Part shown: one piece after another, positions 20,104 through 29,981 of the stretch
How positions within the stretch are numbered: the first letter of the stretch is position 1
Layout: each line of letters begins with the position of its first letter
Assembly (NCBI GenBank): GCA_963732695.1
Contig: CAVTAP010000021.1
Span: forward strand, 1 to 64,000
DNA length: 64,000 nucleotides
Source: CADEDH01 sp963732695
GTDB taxonomy: Bacteria > Actinomycetota > Acidimicrobiia > Acidimicrobiales > SZUA-35
Direction of reading: 5' to 3'
Notes under the pieces: generated by a model
Told to the model about the DNA's origin: nothing
Database searches by the model: none
Seen by the model: only the letters and a program-made list of their open reading frames with translations
Made by a program: the position numbers and the translations under genes

Positions 20104-20535
20104 GTTCTATTGTTGAGTGCGTTCGTAAGGCTAGATCCGTCGAGCTGAGCAGAACGGCGGGTCCGAAGGGGAGGACAAATGCCGCCGCTCTGCTCCCAGT
20201 TGTGCACCGCGAATGATGTATTCCGGGAGTGCACTACCGCCACGACACACTGCTCGGTCTGTGGGTGGCAGACCGATCGCTTCTTGCAGCTAGCCGTGAA
20301 CTCGATTTTTGAGATTTGCGCCAGCGTACTACAGTTGTGACCAATGACACAGTAAGATCTGTAATAGATATGAGTGCTCGCTACCCGAGACGTCTTACTG
20401 GAATAGCGGCTGAGATTGTTAGGACCTCGAAGCTAAATCAAGCCACTGAGATAGTGGAGACCTGGAACGTAGGAATACCCAGCGCTGGATCGCCAGGGAA
20501 GCTCGGTGAGTGGCCGGCTTTCGCCCGTGACGGGT
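20104..20535. other. Intergenic stretch after IS630
   Basis: A lower-GC patch around 20290-20480 is visible. A plus-strand frame at 20316-20558 is open but has no domain, ribosome site or family. Nothing else supported. Confidence 0.35.
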
Positions 20536-20585
20536 GGGCAGAGCGGTGGAGGCCCTAAGGGGTAGGCCCATCCACCGCTCTGCCC
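20536..20585 (-). terminator. Long hairpin downstream of the second binding-protein gene
   Basis: A perfect 15-bp stem (GGGCAGAGCGGTGGA, 20536-20550, with 20571-20585), extended by an inner GGCC/GGCC pairing. It lies past the stop of the minus-strand gene ending at 20715 and likely terminates it. Confidence 0.75.
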
Positions 20586-20714
20586 CAGGTCTGCCGCCTC
20601 GCGGTGCGGTGCGAGGTGGGAGACCCGTGATACTCAACGCCCCACCTGTCCGACGGGCAGCAGTTCCTGCCGGACCGGCGAAGGCCTTGAGCACTGGGTC
20701 CCGGGTTGGCAGCG

Positions 20715-22311
20715 CTACTTGCAGGAGCTGCTGGCCGCATCCCAGGCACAGTTTGAGGACTTGCCGCCGAGCTCGATGAGGCCCAGGTCCGTCTGGATGA
20801 CCCAGCTCTGCTTGGTCGAGTCGTAGACGGCGAACTCTGAGCCCTCGGTCGGGTAGGCGTCATCGTTGCCTGACATCTTGTAGGACAGCCCGTCGAGGAG
20901 GTTCGGGTTGGTCATGTCGATGGTCCGGGCGGCGATCATGAAGTTGGGTCGGCTGACACCCCCCGGTAGTTCAGCGGCGATCCTGAGGGCCTCCACCACG
21001 GGCCAGGCGTAGGTGAAGCCGGTTCCCAGTGACGCCGAGTCGGAGATCGGGTGGCCGGCGTCGGCCAGCAGCTTCAGACCGAACGAGATCCACGGGTCGT
21101 CGACGTAGGCCGGATCGGTATGGTCCTTGACGCCACCACCGACGATCCACCAACCGTCGCTGGCCGACCCGTCACCCCCGACCGCATCCTTGCCGACCCA
21201 GCTCTTGGCCTTGCAGACCGACGGCTGGAACATCAGCTTGACCGTGCCCTTCATCCCGTTGTTGGCCGCTTCGGTGATGGCCTGGGTGCACGACACGCCG
21301 GCGCTCATGATCATGAACACATCGAGGTCGTTCGACGCCAATGTCGTCATCTGGTTCGTGATGGTCGCAGCTGCTGGGTCGAAGCGCTCGAACACAAAGT
21401 TGATCTTGAGCTTGGAAGTCTTGATGAACTCGGTGAAACCGAGCTCGTAGGCTTTGCCGAAGTCGTTCTGCATGATGGCGGCGCCCACCGTGATCTCGTC
21501 GCGGTCGGCGAACTGCTTCTCGATCAGCCCGCCCCAGAGGATGGCCTCCGTGGTATAGGCCATGATCTGGCCCCACGACCAGGGGTGGTTCACCGGGTCT
21601 CCCCACGCCGGGTGTCCGCTCAGGATGAAGGGATCGGGAACACAGCGACTGTTGAGCTTTTCGTACACCTTGAGGGTGTGAGGCGAGCCCCCCGTTTGGA
21701 TGGCAAACGACCCTTCGGAATCGAGCAGCTCGTCAACGATCGGCACCGTCTTGGCCGGATCGTAGCTGTCGTCCCGGACGTCGTTGACAATCTGGTAAGT
21801 CTTGCCTTCGGAGTCGGTGATTCCCCCCTGGGCGTTGACATAGTCGTAGTAAACCCCCTGCCCGACGCCGATGTTGCCGTAGTCGGCGAGGGGGCCGGAG
21901 CTGGCCAAGTTCTGGCCGATCTTGATGGTCCCGTTCTCCAGGCCCTGGTACGGATCCCAGCCGTCAGGACACGAAGACAGGTCGACCATGAACCCACCCG
22001 GACCGGTGACCTTGTTGGCCGCCCGGTCCCATCCCCACCCGTTGTCAGTGATCATCTTGACGATCTCGGCCCGCTGCGTCGCCCACAGCGCCTCCCAGTC
22101 CTCAATACTCGTGAACTGGCTGGGCGAATCGGCAGCCGGGACTCGCCGCGGCCTCAGTCGTCGATGTATTGCCAATGGCGCTCGCGGCAGCACCCTGCTG
22201 CTCCTCATCGAGGATTGTGCCCTCCGTACTTGTCCCGCCGCTACTGCACGCCCCCACGACCAGCATCATCGCCAGTACGGGCGCGCCGAAAAGCGCTCCT
22301 CGTGTCCCCAT
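20715..22311 (-). pseudogene. Second ABC-type substrate-binding lipoprotein, one frameshift
   Basis: A close paralogue of the protein at 16814-18418, sharing SIEDW(E/Q)ALW, PIVDELLDSE, VNHPW, TEAILWGGL, QNDFGKAYELGF and the C-terminal Cys pair. ATG 22311 begins a signal peptide with lipobox LVVGAC. The linker frame (NTSTTEAAAS) shifts by one base near 22140, after which the rest is intact. One indel separates it from a full gene, so it may be a sequencing error. No transporter partners are adjacent. Confidence 0.8.
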
Positions 22312-22649
22312 CGGTGCACCGTCCCCCGTGCAGCGACCACATCCCACGACATGGTTCCAATTATGAACCTACACCAGATGTGACGATTGGCACAGCAACT
22401 TAAACCGGAATGTTTCTTCATGAATCGAGAGGGTCCGAGGCGTTTGCATCGGACGGGTATCGATGCTCCGCCACCGTCGATGTGGTGCGCCAACGGTCGT
22501 CAGTTGCAACGGTGCCCGCTTACGGCATCGAATCGATGGTGGCAGAGAGTGCGACGACCCTGTGGGGGGCACCTTGGCCACGGTCTCCATGTGTTCGCCG
22601 GTTCTTGCAGCGGCCGGGTCCCTGCGACAGCCTCAGCCTGACGCAGCGC
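22312..22649. other. Intergenic stretch before the Rieske remnant
   Basis: Contains the promoter side of the binding-protein gene. Plus-strand open frames here show no domain and no Rieske CxH motif, so the N-terminal half of the oxygenase is absent. Confidence 0.4.
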
Positions 22650-23291
22650 TAGGCTTCAGCGTCGCGCCCGCTGCCCTCGGCATACCAGGCCACAGCTTCC
22701 ACTGCTACCGGGTCGGCGTGTTCGATGAGCCGGCCAATTGGAAGGTCATGCAGGACGCCTTCCTGGACGGCTACCACCTGCAGTTCGTGCACGCCCGCAG
22801 CGCCGGCCCTCACTTCTACACCAACCGGCAGGTGTGCGAGCGGCTCGGCCGCCACATCCGCTTCTTCGCCCCCCGCCGCAGTATCGACCGGCTCCTCGAC
22901 GCCGGGGCGGACATCGATCAGATTCCGTTCGTCGACCACGTGACGATGTCGCACTTCCTGGCGCCCAACGTCACGCTCCTGCCAACCCGATCACCATCAG
23001 CTGCTCTCGTTCCTGCCCCACCCCACCGACCCCGCCCGCTGCCGGATGGAGATGCGCCTCATCGTGCCCCCGCCCGAGCGCACCGGCATGGATCCCGAGC
23101 GGTACGACAAGGTCTGGGACCGCAACTGGCAGATACTCCTCGCCGTACTGCGCGACGAGGACTTCCCGCTCCTGCGCCAGGCCCAGCAGGCGTTGGCCAG
23201 CCGCCACGCGGGCACCCTCGTCTACGGGCGCAACGAGGAACCGAACCAGGTATTCCACCGCGTCGTAGCCGGCGCCATCGGTTCGCCGTAG
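22650..23291 (+). pseudogene. Rieske ring-hydroxylating oxygenase alpha subunit, C-terminal remnant
   Basis: Only the catalytic-domain part remains. NWKVMQDAFLDGYHLQFVHA is the conserved segment carrying iron-ligand histidines, followed by TNRQVCERLGRHIRFFAP. The Rieske [2Fe-2S] domain that should precede it is missing. A frame change near 22980 is needed to continue into LLSFLPHPTDPARCRMEMRL and the C-terminus ending AGAIGSP. It is truncated and frameshifted, so not functional as read. The original substrate cannot be inferred. Confidence 0.75.
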
Positions 23292-23441
23292 GCCCGATCG
23301 GCCGAGCACAGGTGGGACGAGCGGACCAGCGGACTCGTCCGCTGGCCCGCTCCACCAGCCCGCCGCACGATCGCTGGCCGGCGGCGCTGTCGCAGCAAAC
23401 ACCACAGCGGCGCGCATCCCTCTGCGCCCGAACGGCCGGAG

Positions 23442-24167
23442 TCAGCTCCGGGTGATGGTCACCTCGGCGACGGGATTGCTCCAGTCGAACTGGGGGCCGA
23501 GGTCGCCGACGCCCTCGATCCCGTGGTGGAGGCGCACCTTGCGGTTCTCGGCCAGGGCCGGATTCGAGGCGGTCGTGCCCTTGCCTCCGCCACCGCAGAA
23601 CGGTGCCGGCACGAGGTCGTCGTGGCGTTCGGTGTTGATCTCGGAGCCGGCGTCGTAGGCCCGCACCCGCAGCGTCGTGGTCTCGCCTTCCCAACGGGGA
23701 AGCTTGACCGAGTTCAGTCCGGCAAAGCCGTCGTTGGTGCAGATCACCATCGACACCAGGCTGAAGCGACGTTCGGTGGAACTCACCTCGAAGCTGACCG
23801 TGGCCCCCGGTGGTATCGGACCACCGTCGACACCGGGGCCGACTCCGCTCGTGCCGAGCCCCTCCCCGTCGATGGCGGCGCTGAGCTCAGCCGCCAAGGC
23901 CGGCACCATGCCGTTCTCGGCCACCGCCACCACACCCGGCGAGGCCGGCCGGCCGAGGCTGAAGACCCGTACGCCGCCCTGGTGGGCGGCGTAGTTCGGC
24001 GGGGTGAACCACTGCCCCTGGGTCAGGTTCTCGAACGTGATCGTGTAGGTCGCGGCTTCACCGTCATGGTGTACACCGGCGGCCGCCGGCCCGGCGAGCG
24101 CCACTCCGCCGGAGGCCAGTCCGAGGGCGGCAAGCGCCAGACGGCGCAGTGGCTGTGTTCTCATCAT
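23442..24167 (-). CDS. Secreted spondin-domain protein
   Basis: A 241-aa secreted protein. The signal peptide is LALAALGLASGGVALAGPAA. It then has the spondin_N pattern ATYTITFENLTQGQWFTPP, HQGGVRVFSLGRPASPGV and SFEVSSTERRFSLVSMVICT, where the ...MVICTNDGFAGLNSV segment is characteristic. Bacterial spondin-domain proteins are secreted with unknown function. ATG 24167 or 24164 could start it. It is monocistronic. Confidence 0.85.
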   Translation of the reverse strand: MMRTQPLRRLALAALGLASGGVALAGPAAAGVHHDGEAATYTITFENLTQGQWFTPPNYAAHQGGVRVFSLGRPASPGVVAVAENGMVPALAAELSAAIDGEGLGTSGVGPGVDGGPIPPGATVSFEVSSTERRFSLVSMVICTNDGFAGLNSVKLPRWEGETTTLRVRAYDAGSEINTERHDDLVPAPFCGGGGKGTTASNPALAENRKVRLHHGIEGVGDLGPQFDWSNPVAEVTITRS

Positions 24168-24349
24168 GCGTGCTCCTTGTTTGCCGGAGACAGCCGTTGA
24201 CGACTGCTGATGGCGGCAATTGAACAGGAGCAGTCACCTCCCGCTGGACGCTTTCTCCTTTGTTTAGGGAACGTTTCGACTCATGAATACGTGGCCATGC
24301 AGGGCCACAGCATCGACGTGAACGGGGCTGCCTTCACGCGAGATTCTGA

Positions 24350-25204
24350 TCAGTCGTCCCTGGTTTCAAGCCCGGCAACTTCATCGAAGACCCGGCGGGC
24401 GACGTCGGGCCTGGTGGTATACACGCCGTCGACGCCGGCCACAGCCAACTCTCGCAAGATGGAGGGATCGTCCACGGTCCAGGTGAAAATGGCCAGGCCA
24501 TGAGCATGTGACCAGGTCATATCGTCAGGCTCGAACCGGTCGTCACGGTAGGGGGGCTGACCGATGGGAGCCGGCGCGCACCAGCCTTCCCCGGACTCGC
24601 GGGCGGCCCGCATCTCGTCCACGTCGGCATACGTCGTGGTAATGACCGTCGACTCGGGGCACTGGCGTTGGGCGGCGTACAGGTCGTCGTCGTCGTTGGC
24701 GCTCAGGTAGACCCGACCGACGCTGTCGGTGCGGGTCAGAACGGCGCACAACTCGGCCGCCATCGACGGCTCGCTCTGTTTGATCTCGAGCGAGATCGGC
24801 ACGTCCGGGATGTGGAGCAGGATCTGTTCCAGTGAGGGGATCGGGACCGGCCGATCGATCGGTGGGCCCGACCAGCCCGCTCTGGTGTCGAGGAGGCTGA
24901 CTTCGGCCCATGCCCGCTTGTCGATCGGACCTGTCCCGTCGGTGCTGGTGGAGAGGTCGCGGTCGTGGCGGGCCACCACGACCCCGTCGCTGGTCATCCT
25001 CAGGTCAGCGTCGAGCACATCGGCACCGGCGTCGATCGAACGCTCCATCGCCAGCAGGGTGTTGGCCGGGCCCAGGCCCTCACCTCCAGCGTGGGCGATC
25101 ACCAGCGGAGGCGACGACCGGAACGGGCTGGCCGGGCAGGACGCTGCCGCTTCGGTGGACGAGCAGGCGACGGCCGCCATCAGGACGCCGAGGCCCCACT
25201 TCAT
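24350..25204 (-). CDS. Glycerophosphodiester phosphodiesterase-family lipoprotein
   Basis: A GDPD-family TIM-barrel enzyme expected to hydrolyse glycerophosphodiesters outside the cytoplasm. Start ATG 25204 overlaps the upstream methyltransferase stop (ATGA). The signal peptide has lipobox-like LMAAVAC. Motifs: VIAHAGGEGLGPANTL (HRG-type motif with AGG in place of RG), DADLRMTSDGVVVARHD (catalytic His and metal acids), PSLEQIL, SLEIKQ, FTWTVDD and GVDGVYTTRPD. About 284 aa, normal for the family. The HRG motif reads HAGG, which is tolerated in some members. Confidence 0.85.
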   Translation of the reverse strand: MKWGLGVLMAAVACSSTEAAASCPASPFRSSPPLVIAHAGGEGLGPANTLLAMERSIDAGADVLDADLRMTSDGVVVARHDRDLSTSTDGTGPIDKRAWAEVSLLDTRAGWSGPPIDRPVPIPSLEQILLHIPDVPISLEIKQSEPSMAAELCAVLTRTDSVGRVYLSANDDDDLYAAQRQCPESTVITTTYADVDEMRAARESGEGWCAPAPIGQPPYRDDRFEPDDMTWSHAHGLAIFTWTVDDPSILRELAVAGVDGVYTTRPDVARRVFDEVAGLETRDD

Positions 25205-25815
25205 CGCGACGTCGCTCCCCGGCGGAACACCGCGTGGAGGAAGCGTTGGGTCGATCCCCACGGGGTGAGGTGATCGGCTTCGAACGACTCGACCAGTTCG
25301 AACGCCGGGGCGAACGTCACTGCTAACGATTCCGGAGCGTGACGGGCTACCGGCAGGCCGCTGCATTCCGCCGGCCCGCTCGGGCCGAAACCGGCCAGAA
25401 CGAGATGGCCGCCGGGCCGCACGGCGGCGGCCGCCCTCACATAGGCCTGCTGGTCGGCTGGGGCGGTCAGGAAGTGGAAGACGGCACGATCCTGCCAGGC
25501 GTCAATGGGCTCGCTCAACGACAGCGTCCGCACGTCACCAGTGAGAGTTCGCAGGTTGGGCTGAGGGCCGATTCGGGCGGCGAGTCGTTCCAATGCAGTG
25601 GCCGACAGGTCAACGGCGATGACCTTGTTGCCGCGTTCGATCAGGTGATCGACGAGGCTCGATGTACCAGCCCCGACGCTGACGATGGTCGACGGCGGCA
25701 ACGCCACGCGTTGCAGGAGGTCGGCTCAGTGTCGGGCTGATGCCTCGAACCAGCTCATCTGGTCTGGCGTCTTCGACGTCCAGACCCGCTCCCAGTGATT
25801 CAGCTCGCTGGTCAT
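25201..25815 (-). pseudogene. Class I SAM-dependent methyltransferase with one in-frame TGA
   Basis: A Rossmann-type methyltransferase. From ATG 25815 the N-terminus (HWERVWTSKTPDQMSWFEAS) is typical of small-molecule methyltransferases. TGA at 25728-25726 then interrupts the same frame, which continues ADLLQRVALPPSTIVSVGAG (SAM motif I), VIAVDLSATAL (motif II) and VRPGGHLVLAGFG. Without the TGA the gene would be a normal 204 aa. The TGA could be a point nonsense mutation or sequence error; the shorter GTG start at 25707 would lose the N-terminal block. It is coupled to GDPD by ATGA. Confidence 0.75.
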
Positions 25816-25968
25816 GATTCTGACGGTAGCAGGGCTCGTTGAAAGCGAACTGGCCAGGGCCAGGCAGCGACAGCCCGATCCGAGCCGCAGGGCGACCGGA
25901 GAGGAAAACGTTCACGAAACTTTCGGGGCCAGATGCGCGGGAGGTCAGCGACTTTGGAACGATGGCGT

Positions 25969-26568
25969 ATGCCGCGAATCGAGTTGCCCGGCCTGGAGCA
26001 GGCACCGCTGACAGCCAAGCCGTACTTTGCCGGAGGCGATCCCGGTCCCATCGTTGCGGCGTTGGCTCAGGTGCCCGAGCTTCTCGCCCCCACGCTGGCG
26101 TTCGTCGGAGCCGCCCTGGGCCCGGGCGCCGCTGGGATCCGGTACAAGGAGTTCGCCATCCTGAGGACCTCGGCCCTTCAGGGTTGCCGTTACTGCATCC
26201 ACGCCCACACGACGGTGGCGGTCGACGCAGGCCTCACCCCCGACGAGGTGCGGGGTCTCAGAGGCGAGATCCCGTTGGACGCAGCCTTCCCCGACGAGGC
26301 GGAGCGGACGTTGCTCCGCTGGATCGACGCCATGGCCGGAGCCACCGGGCCTATCGCCGACTCCACCTGGTCGCCCGCCCGGCGGTGGTGGCCCGATCAC
26401 CTCTTGGTGGAGCTTGCCACCACCATCGGAGCCACTCTGTTCCTGAACCGGTTCGCCACCGGGTTCGAGCTGCCGACCTCGCCCGAGGTCGTGGATCGGC
26501 TCCACGAGACCGGTTTCGCCCTGGATACCGACCCGGTGCAGCCCGAAGGGGAGCTTGTTCGTGACTGA
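25969..26568 (+). CDS. AhpD/carboxymuconolactone decarboxylase-like protein
   Basis: A 199-aa alkylhydroperoxidase-D-like protein. IRYKEFAILRTSALQGCRYC followed by IHAH carries the CxxC and trailing His of AhpD proteins. It overlaps the downstream radical SAM gene by a few bases, so the two are co-translated. AhpD folds act as peroxidase or thiol-redox partners; a role in supporting the radical enzyme is an inference from coupling. ATG 25969 (MPRIELPG) is the preferred start. Confidence 0.85.
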   Translation: MPRIELPGLEQAPLTAKPYFAGGDPGPIVAALAQVPELLAPTLAFVGAALGPGAAGIRYKEFAILRTSALQGCRYCIHAHTTVAVDAGLTPDEVRGLRGEIPLDAAFPDEAERTLLRWIDAMAGATGPIADSTWSPARRWWPDHLLVELATTIGATLFLNRFATGFELPTSPEVVDRLHETGFALDTDPVQPEGELVRD

Positions 26569-27409
26569 CATTCTCATCGATCGCCCGGTGGCGGCGGCGG
26601 TGGCCGACGGAACGCTCCCCGGCCGGGTCTGGTTGTACTCGAACTACAACTGCAACCTCGCCTGTTCCTACTGCCTGACCGAGTCCTCGCCCCGGAGCCC
26701 CCGGCGCCAACTCGACGCGGCCACGATGCTGTCCGTGGCCGAACAGGCGGCTGAGCTCGGCTTCACCGGACTCGGGGTGACCGGGGGTGAGCCGTTCCTG
26801 CTGCCCTGGCTACCGAAGACCGTGCGAGCCATGGCGGCTCTTCTGCCCGTTGTCCTACTCACCAACGGCACGTTGTTCGAGGGCGATCGGATCAACCGGG
26901 CTCTACTTCTAGCTGACCATGACGTGGCCCTACAGATCTCACTCGATTCCCATCGTCCGGATCTCAACGACCTGGCCCGGGGTGAAGACAATTTCGCCAA
27001 GGTCGTGGCCGCGGTGCCCCGCCTGGTGGCCGGCGGGGTCACGGTGCGGATCGCCACCACCACCGCCGGTCCGCTCGACGACCCCCGGCTCGATCCCCTA
27101 CGCCGGCTCGTGACGTCGCTGGGCGTCGCCCCCGAGAATCATCTGGTCCGCCCGATCGTGCGGCGGGGCCGGGCCGACCTGGAGGACCTGGGAGTGGAGG
27201 CCGAGGCCCGTGACATCCCCAGTGAGTTGACGATCACCGCCGATGGGGCGTTCTGGGGAAGTTTCGGCCCCACCGTGCGCTCTGGTCGGTTGGACACAGA
27301 TCTCCTGCTCACCCGCACCGTCCTGCCCCTGTCGGTACCGGCCCAGGCTCTCCTCGGCGTGGTGAGTGGGATGCCGCCGGGCGACGACACCAACCTCGGT
27401 ATCCGGTGA
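26561..27409 (+). CDS. Radical SAM protein
   Basis: A 4Fe-4S radical enzyme of about 282 aa. YNCNLACSYCLTESSP carries CxxxCxxC, and GLGVTGGEPFLLPWL and QISLDSHRPDLNDLARG are the later TIM-barrel motifs. There is no SPASM cysteine cluster at the C-terminus. The start is GTG 26561 (or TTG 26555), within the end of the AhpD-like gene. The substrate is unknown; no precursor peptide is visible next to it. The divergent methyltransferase and the AhpD partner suggest a small-molecule modification, unproven. Confidence 0.88.
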   Translation: MTDILIDRPVAAAVADGTLPGRVWLYSNYNCNLACSYCLTESSPRSPRRQLDAATMLSVAEQAAELGFTGLGVTGGEPFLLPWLPKTVRAMAALLPVVLLTNGTLFEGDRINRALLLADHDVALQISLDSHRPDLNDLARGEDNFAKVVAAVPRLVAGGVTVRIATTTAGPLDDPRLDPLRRLVTSLGVAPENHLVRPIVRRGRADLEDLGVEAEARDIPSELTITADGAFWGSFGPTVRSGRLDTDLLLTRTVLPLSVPAQALLGVVSGMPPGDDTNLGIR

Positions 27410-27423
27410 GCATGAAGGCTCCC

Positions 27424-27439
27424 GGAGCCGGTCGGCTCC
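27424..27439. terminator. Short hairpin between convergent genes
   Basis: GGAGCC-GGTC-GGCTCC lies in the 31-bp gap between the radical SAM stop and the end of the minus-strand membrane gene. Small but well placed for a shared terminator. Confidence 0.45.
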
Positions 27440-27440
27440 G

Positions 27441-28847
27441 TCACCACTTCGACACCAGCGCCGCCTGCAGCACCACGGCGCAGGCTGCCTGCGACGCCAC
27501 CAACGCCGCCGACCGCCATCGTCGCTCGGCTCTCACCACCAGGCCGCCCGACACGACCAGCCAAGGATAGAACAACAACCAGATCCGCTCGACCTCACCC
27601 TTGGTCAGCTGCGACAGGTTCGACCCGGCAACCGCCAACAGGGCCCCAACCGTCACCGCCGCGAACGGCGGGGGATGGCGACGATGCCGCCACAGGCCGG
27701 TGAGCCCGGCGAAACCGCCGGGCCCGACGGCGATCAGAGCCACCGCCACGTTGGCGAGGGCGAAGTACCACGCGGGTCGGAGCCGGGCGGTGCCAGCCCA
27801 GTACTGACGCTGTGTCTCGGCGACGCCGTCGAACCACCAGAAGCCAGCGGCGGCAAAGGCGGCAGTGACAACAGCCGCCGCCACAACCGCACCCGCCGCC
27901 ACAACCGGCGCAGCGGCGGCCCGCCGCCATAGGGCCACGGCAACCGGCAGACCCGGCACGAGGAGGAAGAGCGCCCCGCCATAGGTGAGGAACAGCAACC
28001 CAGCCAGAAGGGCCCCACCGGCGACTCCCCACCAGCCGGCTCGCCACCCGTGCGAGGCCGAGCCCAGCACGCAACATGCCACCCCGAACGCCCCCACGGC
28101 GCTGAAGACGGCATCGGCCGACGTCATCTGCCACAGGGCGTAGGGAGATACCGCCAGCAGGGGTGCGCTACGTCGAACCCAGTGGTCGCCGCCAACCGCT
28201 CCCACCGCGGATAGTACCGCCACCGGCACCAGTGCGGTGCCGAGCGCAGACAGGCCGACAACGGGCCACGGTCCGTCGAGGCCGACCCGGTCGAGCATCT
28301 TTAGCACCAGCACGAACCCCGGGGGATGACCCCGGACGTGCACGCTGTAGCGGTCGATGTCGCCCACGAACCCGCGCACGAAGGCGCCAGCCGGTGGCGC
28401 CGTGGCGAGGTTCGCCAGGTACTCGGTGGGATGCTCCGCCCCCCGCAGCAGCTCGCCGTGGCCTTCTACCCCGTCGGCCAGCGCCAGCAGCGCAGCGAAG
28501 CAGGCCGCCGCCAGGGACGTGAAGGCTGTGACCGCACCCGTGGGCCATCGCCACCACCAGGGACGGGACACCGCCAACGTCACGATCAGGCCCACGCCGC
28601 CGGCGGACAGCAGGTTGCGGTCGAATCGCCAGTCCCAGCCGTCCCTCTTGTCCTCGCCGACCAGAGGCGCCGCCCCCAGCCTGATGTTCGGCTCGGCCAC
28701 CTGGAGGCGCCGCCCCCACCGGACGGCCACAGCGATCACCACCAACGCCACCAGCCACGGGCCGATGGTCGTCACCACCCAGCTGGTTCCCCTGATCCTC
28801 CTCCTCATCCGCCAAGCTGCCGATGGCAGGATGTTCTCCACTATCAC
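27441..28847 (-). CDS. Polytopic membrane protein, possible GT-C-type glycosyltransferase
   Basis: A 468-aa membrane protein with about ten or more hydrophobic segments. An extracytoplasmic loop (IDRYSVHVRGHPPGFVLVLK) after early helices, and the repeated short hydrophobic segments, resemble GT-C polyprenyl-linked mannosyl/arabinosyl transferases, but no diagnostic DXD is certain. Its GTG start at 28847 overlaps the DoxX stop. The neighbourhood (DUF2064, GT2, epimerase) supports a glycan role. Family assignment is tentative. Confidence 0.6.
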   Translation of the reverse strand: MIVENILPSAAWRMRRRIRGTSWVVTTIGPWLVALVVIAVAVRWGRRLQVAEPNIRLGAAPLVGEDKRDGWDWRFDRNLLSAGGVGLIVTLAVSRPWWWRWPTGAVTAFTSLAAACFAALLALADGVEGHGELLRGAEHPTEYLANLATAPPAGAFVRGFVGDIDRYSVHVRGHPPGFVLVLKMLDRVGLDGPWPVVGLSALGTALVPVAVLSAVGAVGGDHWVRRSAPLLAVSPYALWQMTSADAVFSAVGAFGVACCVLGSASHGWRAGWWGVAGGALLAGLLFLTYGGALFLLVPGLPVAVALWRRAAAAPVVAAGAVVAAAVVTAAFAAAGFWWFDGVAETQRQYWAGTARLRPAWYFALANVAVALIAVGPGGFAGLTGLWRHRRHPPPFAAVTVGALLAVAGSNLSQLTKGEVERIWLLFYPWLVVSGGLVVRAERRWRSAALVASQAACAVVLQAALVSKW

Positions 28848-29809
28848 GCAGCAGCGGCGGGATCAGCGCTGCGGAGGCGGCGAAGGCGGCGATCGAGCAG
28901 CAACGCCGCCAGCCCCAGCCCCCACCACACGGCCGTGTTCGAGGCGGTCGAGATCACCTGGACCGCCCCGTCGTCGCGCACGTAGTCGAAGCGCCCGATC
29001 ACGAAGACCACAGCCCCGGCCGACAGCAGGACTCCCCCGGCCACCCGGGCCGCAACCGTCAGTCGATCGCCGGCCAGTACAGCCAAGCCGGCGACGATGG
29101 TAACCAACGCCCACAGCGGGTTGAACCAGAGGAACTTCAGCTCCCAGCGACGGACAAGGTCGCCCGCGTCGTTCACGAATCCGGCATCGCTGCCCAACAG
29201 AGCCACCCTTGATCCGGCGAAGTCGACGGAGCGGGCGACGTACAGCCCGAGCAGGCCGACCACTGTGGTGACAATGCCGACGGCCCGTAGCGCCCTTCGG
29301 ACCCCGTTCTCACTGCCCATGAGCGCAGAGTCGAGGTCGAGTGAGCGGCCGGTGGAGGAGGCGTAGATCAACAGATGGGCTGCGATCATCAGCAGGTAGG
29401 ACCAGGACCATTCGTCGGCCCGGTCGTAGTACAGGACCGAGAGCAGGATCGGTACGGCCGAGGCGGCGCCGGCCAGGGCCACCAGCCTGGTCCGGTAGCC
29501 GATCAGGAGCAGGGCGGCCACCACCGTCTCGGCGATCAGGATCACCCAGCCGAAGAAGGCGAAGTTGGGAACGATGATCTGCTCGGTGATCCAGGTGAAG
29601 GGAGGAAAGGGCGAGTGTCGGGACACCGAAACCGAGTACTTGAACAAGCCACCGCCACTGTCCTGGCCGAAGTCGGGTGGGACCTTCCAGTGAAGGTTGG
29701 CCAGCCACATCAGACCGACGATGATTCGGCCGGCGCCGAGGACCGCCCCCCGGCTTCGCTGGTCGATGTCAGCCGCTCGCTCACGAACCGCTGTCAGGGT
29801 GGTCGTCAT
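28844..29809 (-). CDS. DoxX-family membrane protein
   Basis: A 321-aa integral membrane protein. GRIIVGLMWLANLHWKVPPD is the DoxX N-terminal helix, followed by LIAETVVAALLLIGYRTRLV and LMIAAHLLIYASSTGRSLDL, typical of DoxX four-helix cores. Extra C-terminal helices are present. ATG 29809 is preferred. The stop overlaps the next gene (GTGA), so the two form an operon. DoxX proteins associate with redox or lipid processes; the specific role here is unknown. Confidence 0.8.
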   Translation of the reverse strand: MTTTLTAVRERAADIDQRSRGAVLGAGRIIVGLMWLANLHWKVPPDFGQDSGGGLFKYSVSVSRHSPFPPFTWITEQIIVPNFAFFGWVILIAETVVAALLLIGYRTRLVALAGAASAVPILLSVLYYDRADEWSWSYLLMIAAHLLIYASSTGRSLDLDSALMGSENGVRRALRAVGIVTTVVGLLGLYVARSVDFAGSRVALLGSDAGFVNDAGDLVRRWELKFLWFNPLWALVTIVAGLAVLAGDRLTVAARVAGGVLLSAGAVVFVIGRFDYVRDDGAVQVISTASNTAVWWGLGLAALLLDRRLRRLRSADPAAAA

Positions 29810-29981
29810 GTCGCCATCATGGCAGCCGGTGGAGTGACTCCCGAGGTGTTCTCCGATTGTTAAGGGTTCAGGTTCGATCCCGTCCGCCACGTGTCCTGGC
29901 GTCGAGAAAACAGTCGGAATCATCTGGCGCGGAGCCGGGTTCCAGCCGGGTGCAGTGTCGCCCCTTTTGGGGTTCCGAGCC

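Noticed and set aside
22971..23694. Minus-strand frames across the Rieske remnant
   Set aside because: They show no domains and overlap conserved oxygenase sequence on the plus strand.
29860..29890. A T-arm-like GGTTCGATCCC suggesting a tRNA upstream of DoxX
   Set aside because: No acceptor, D-arm or anticodon stem can be built around it.
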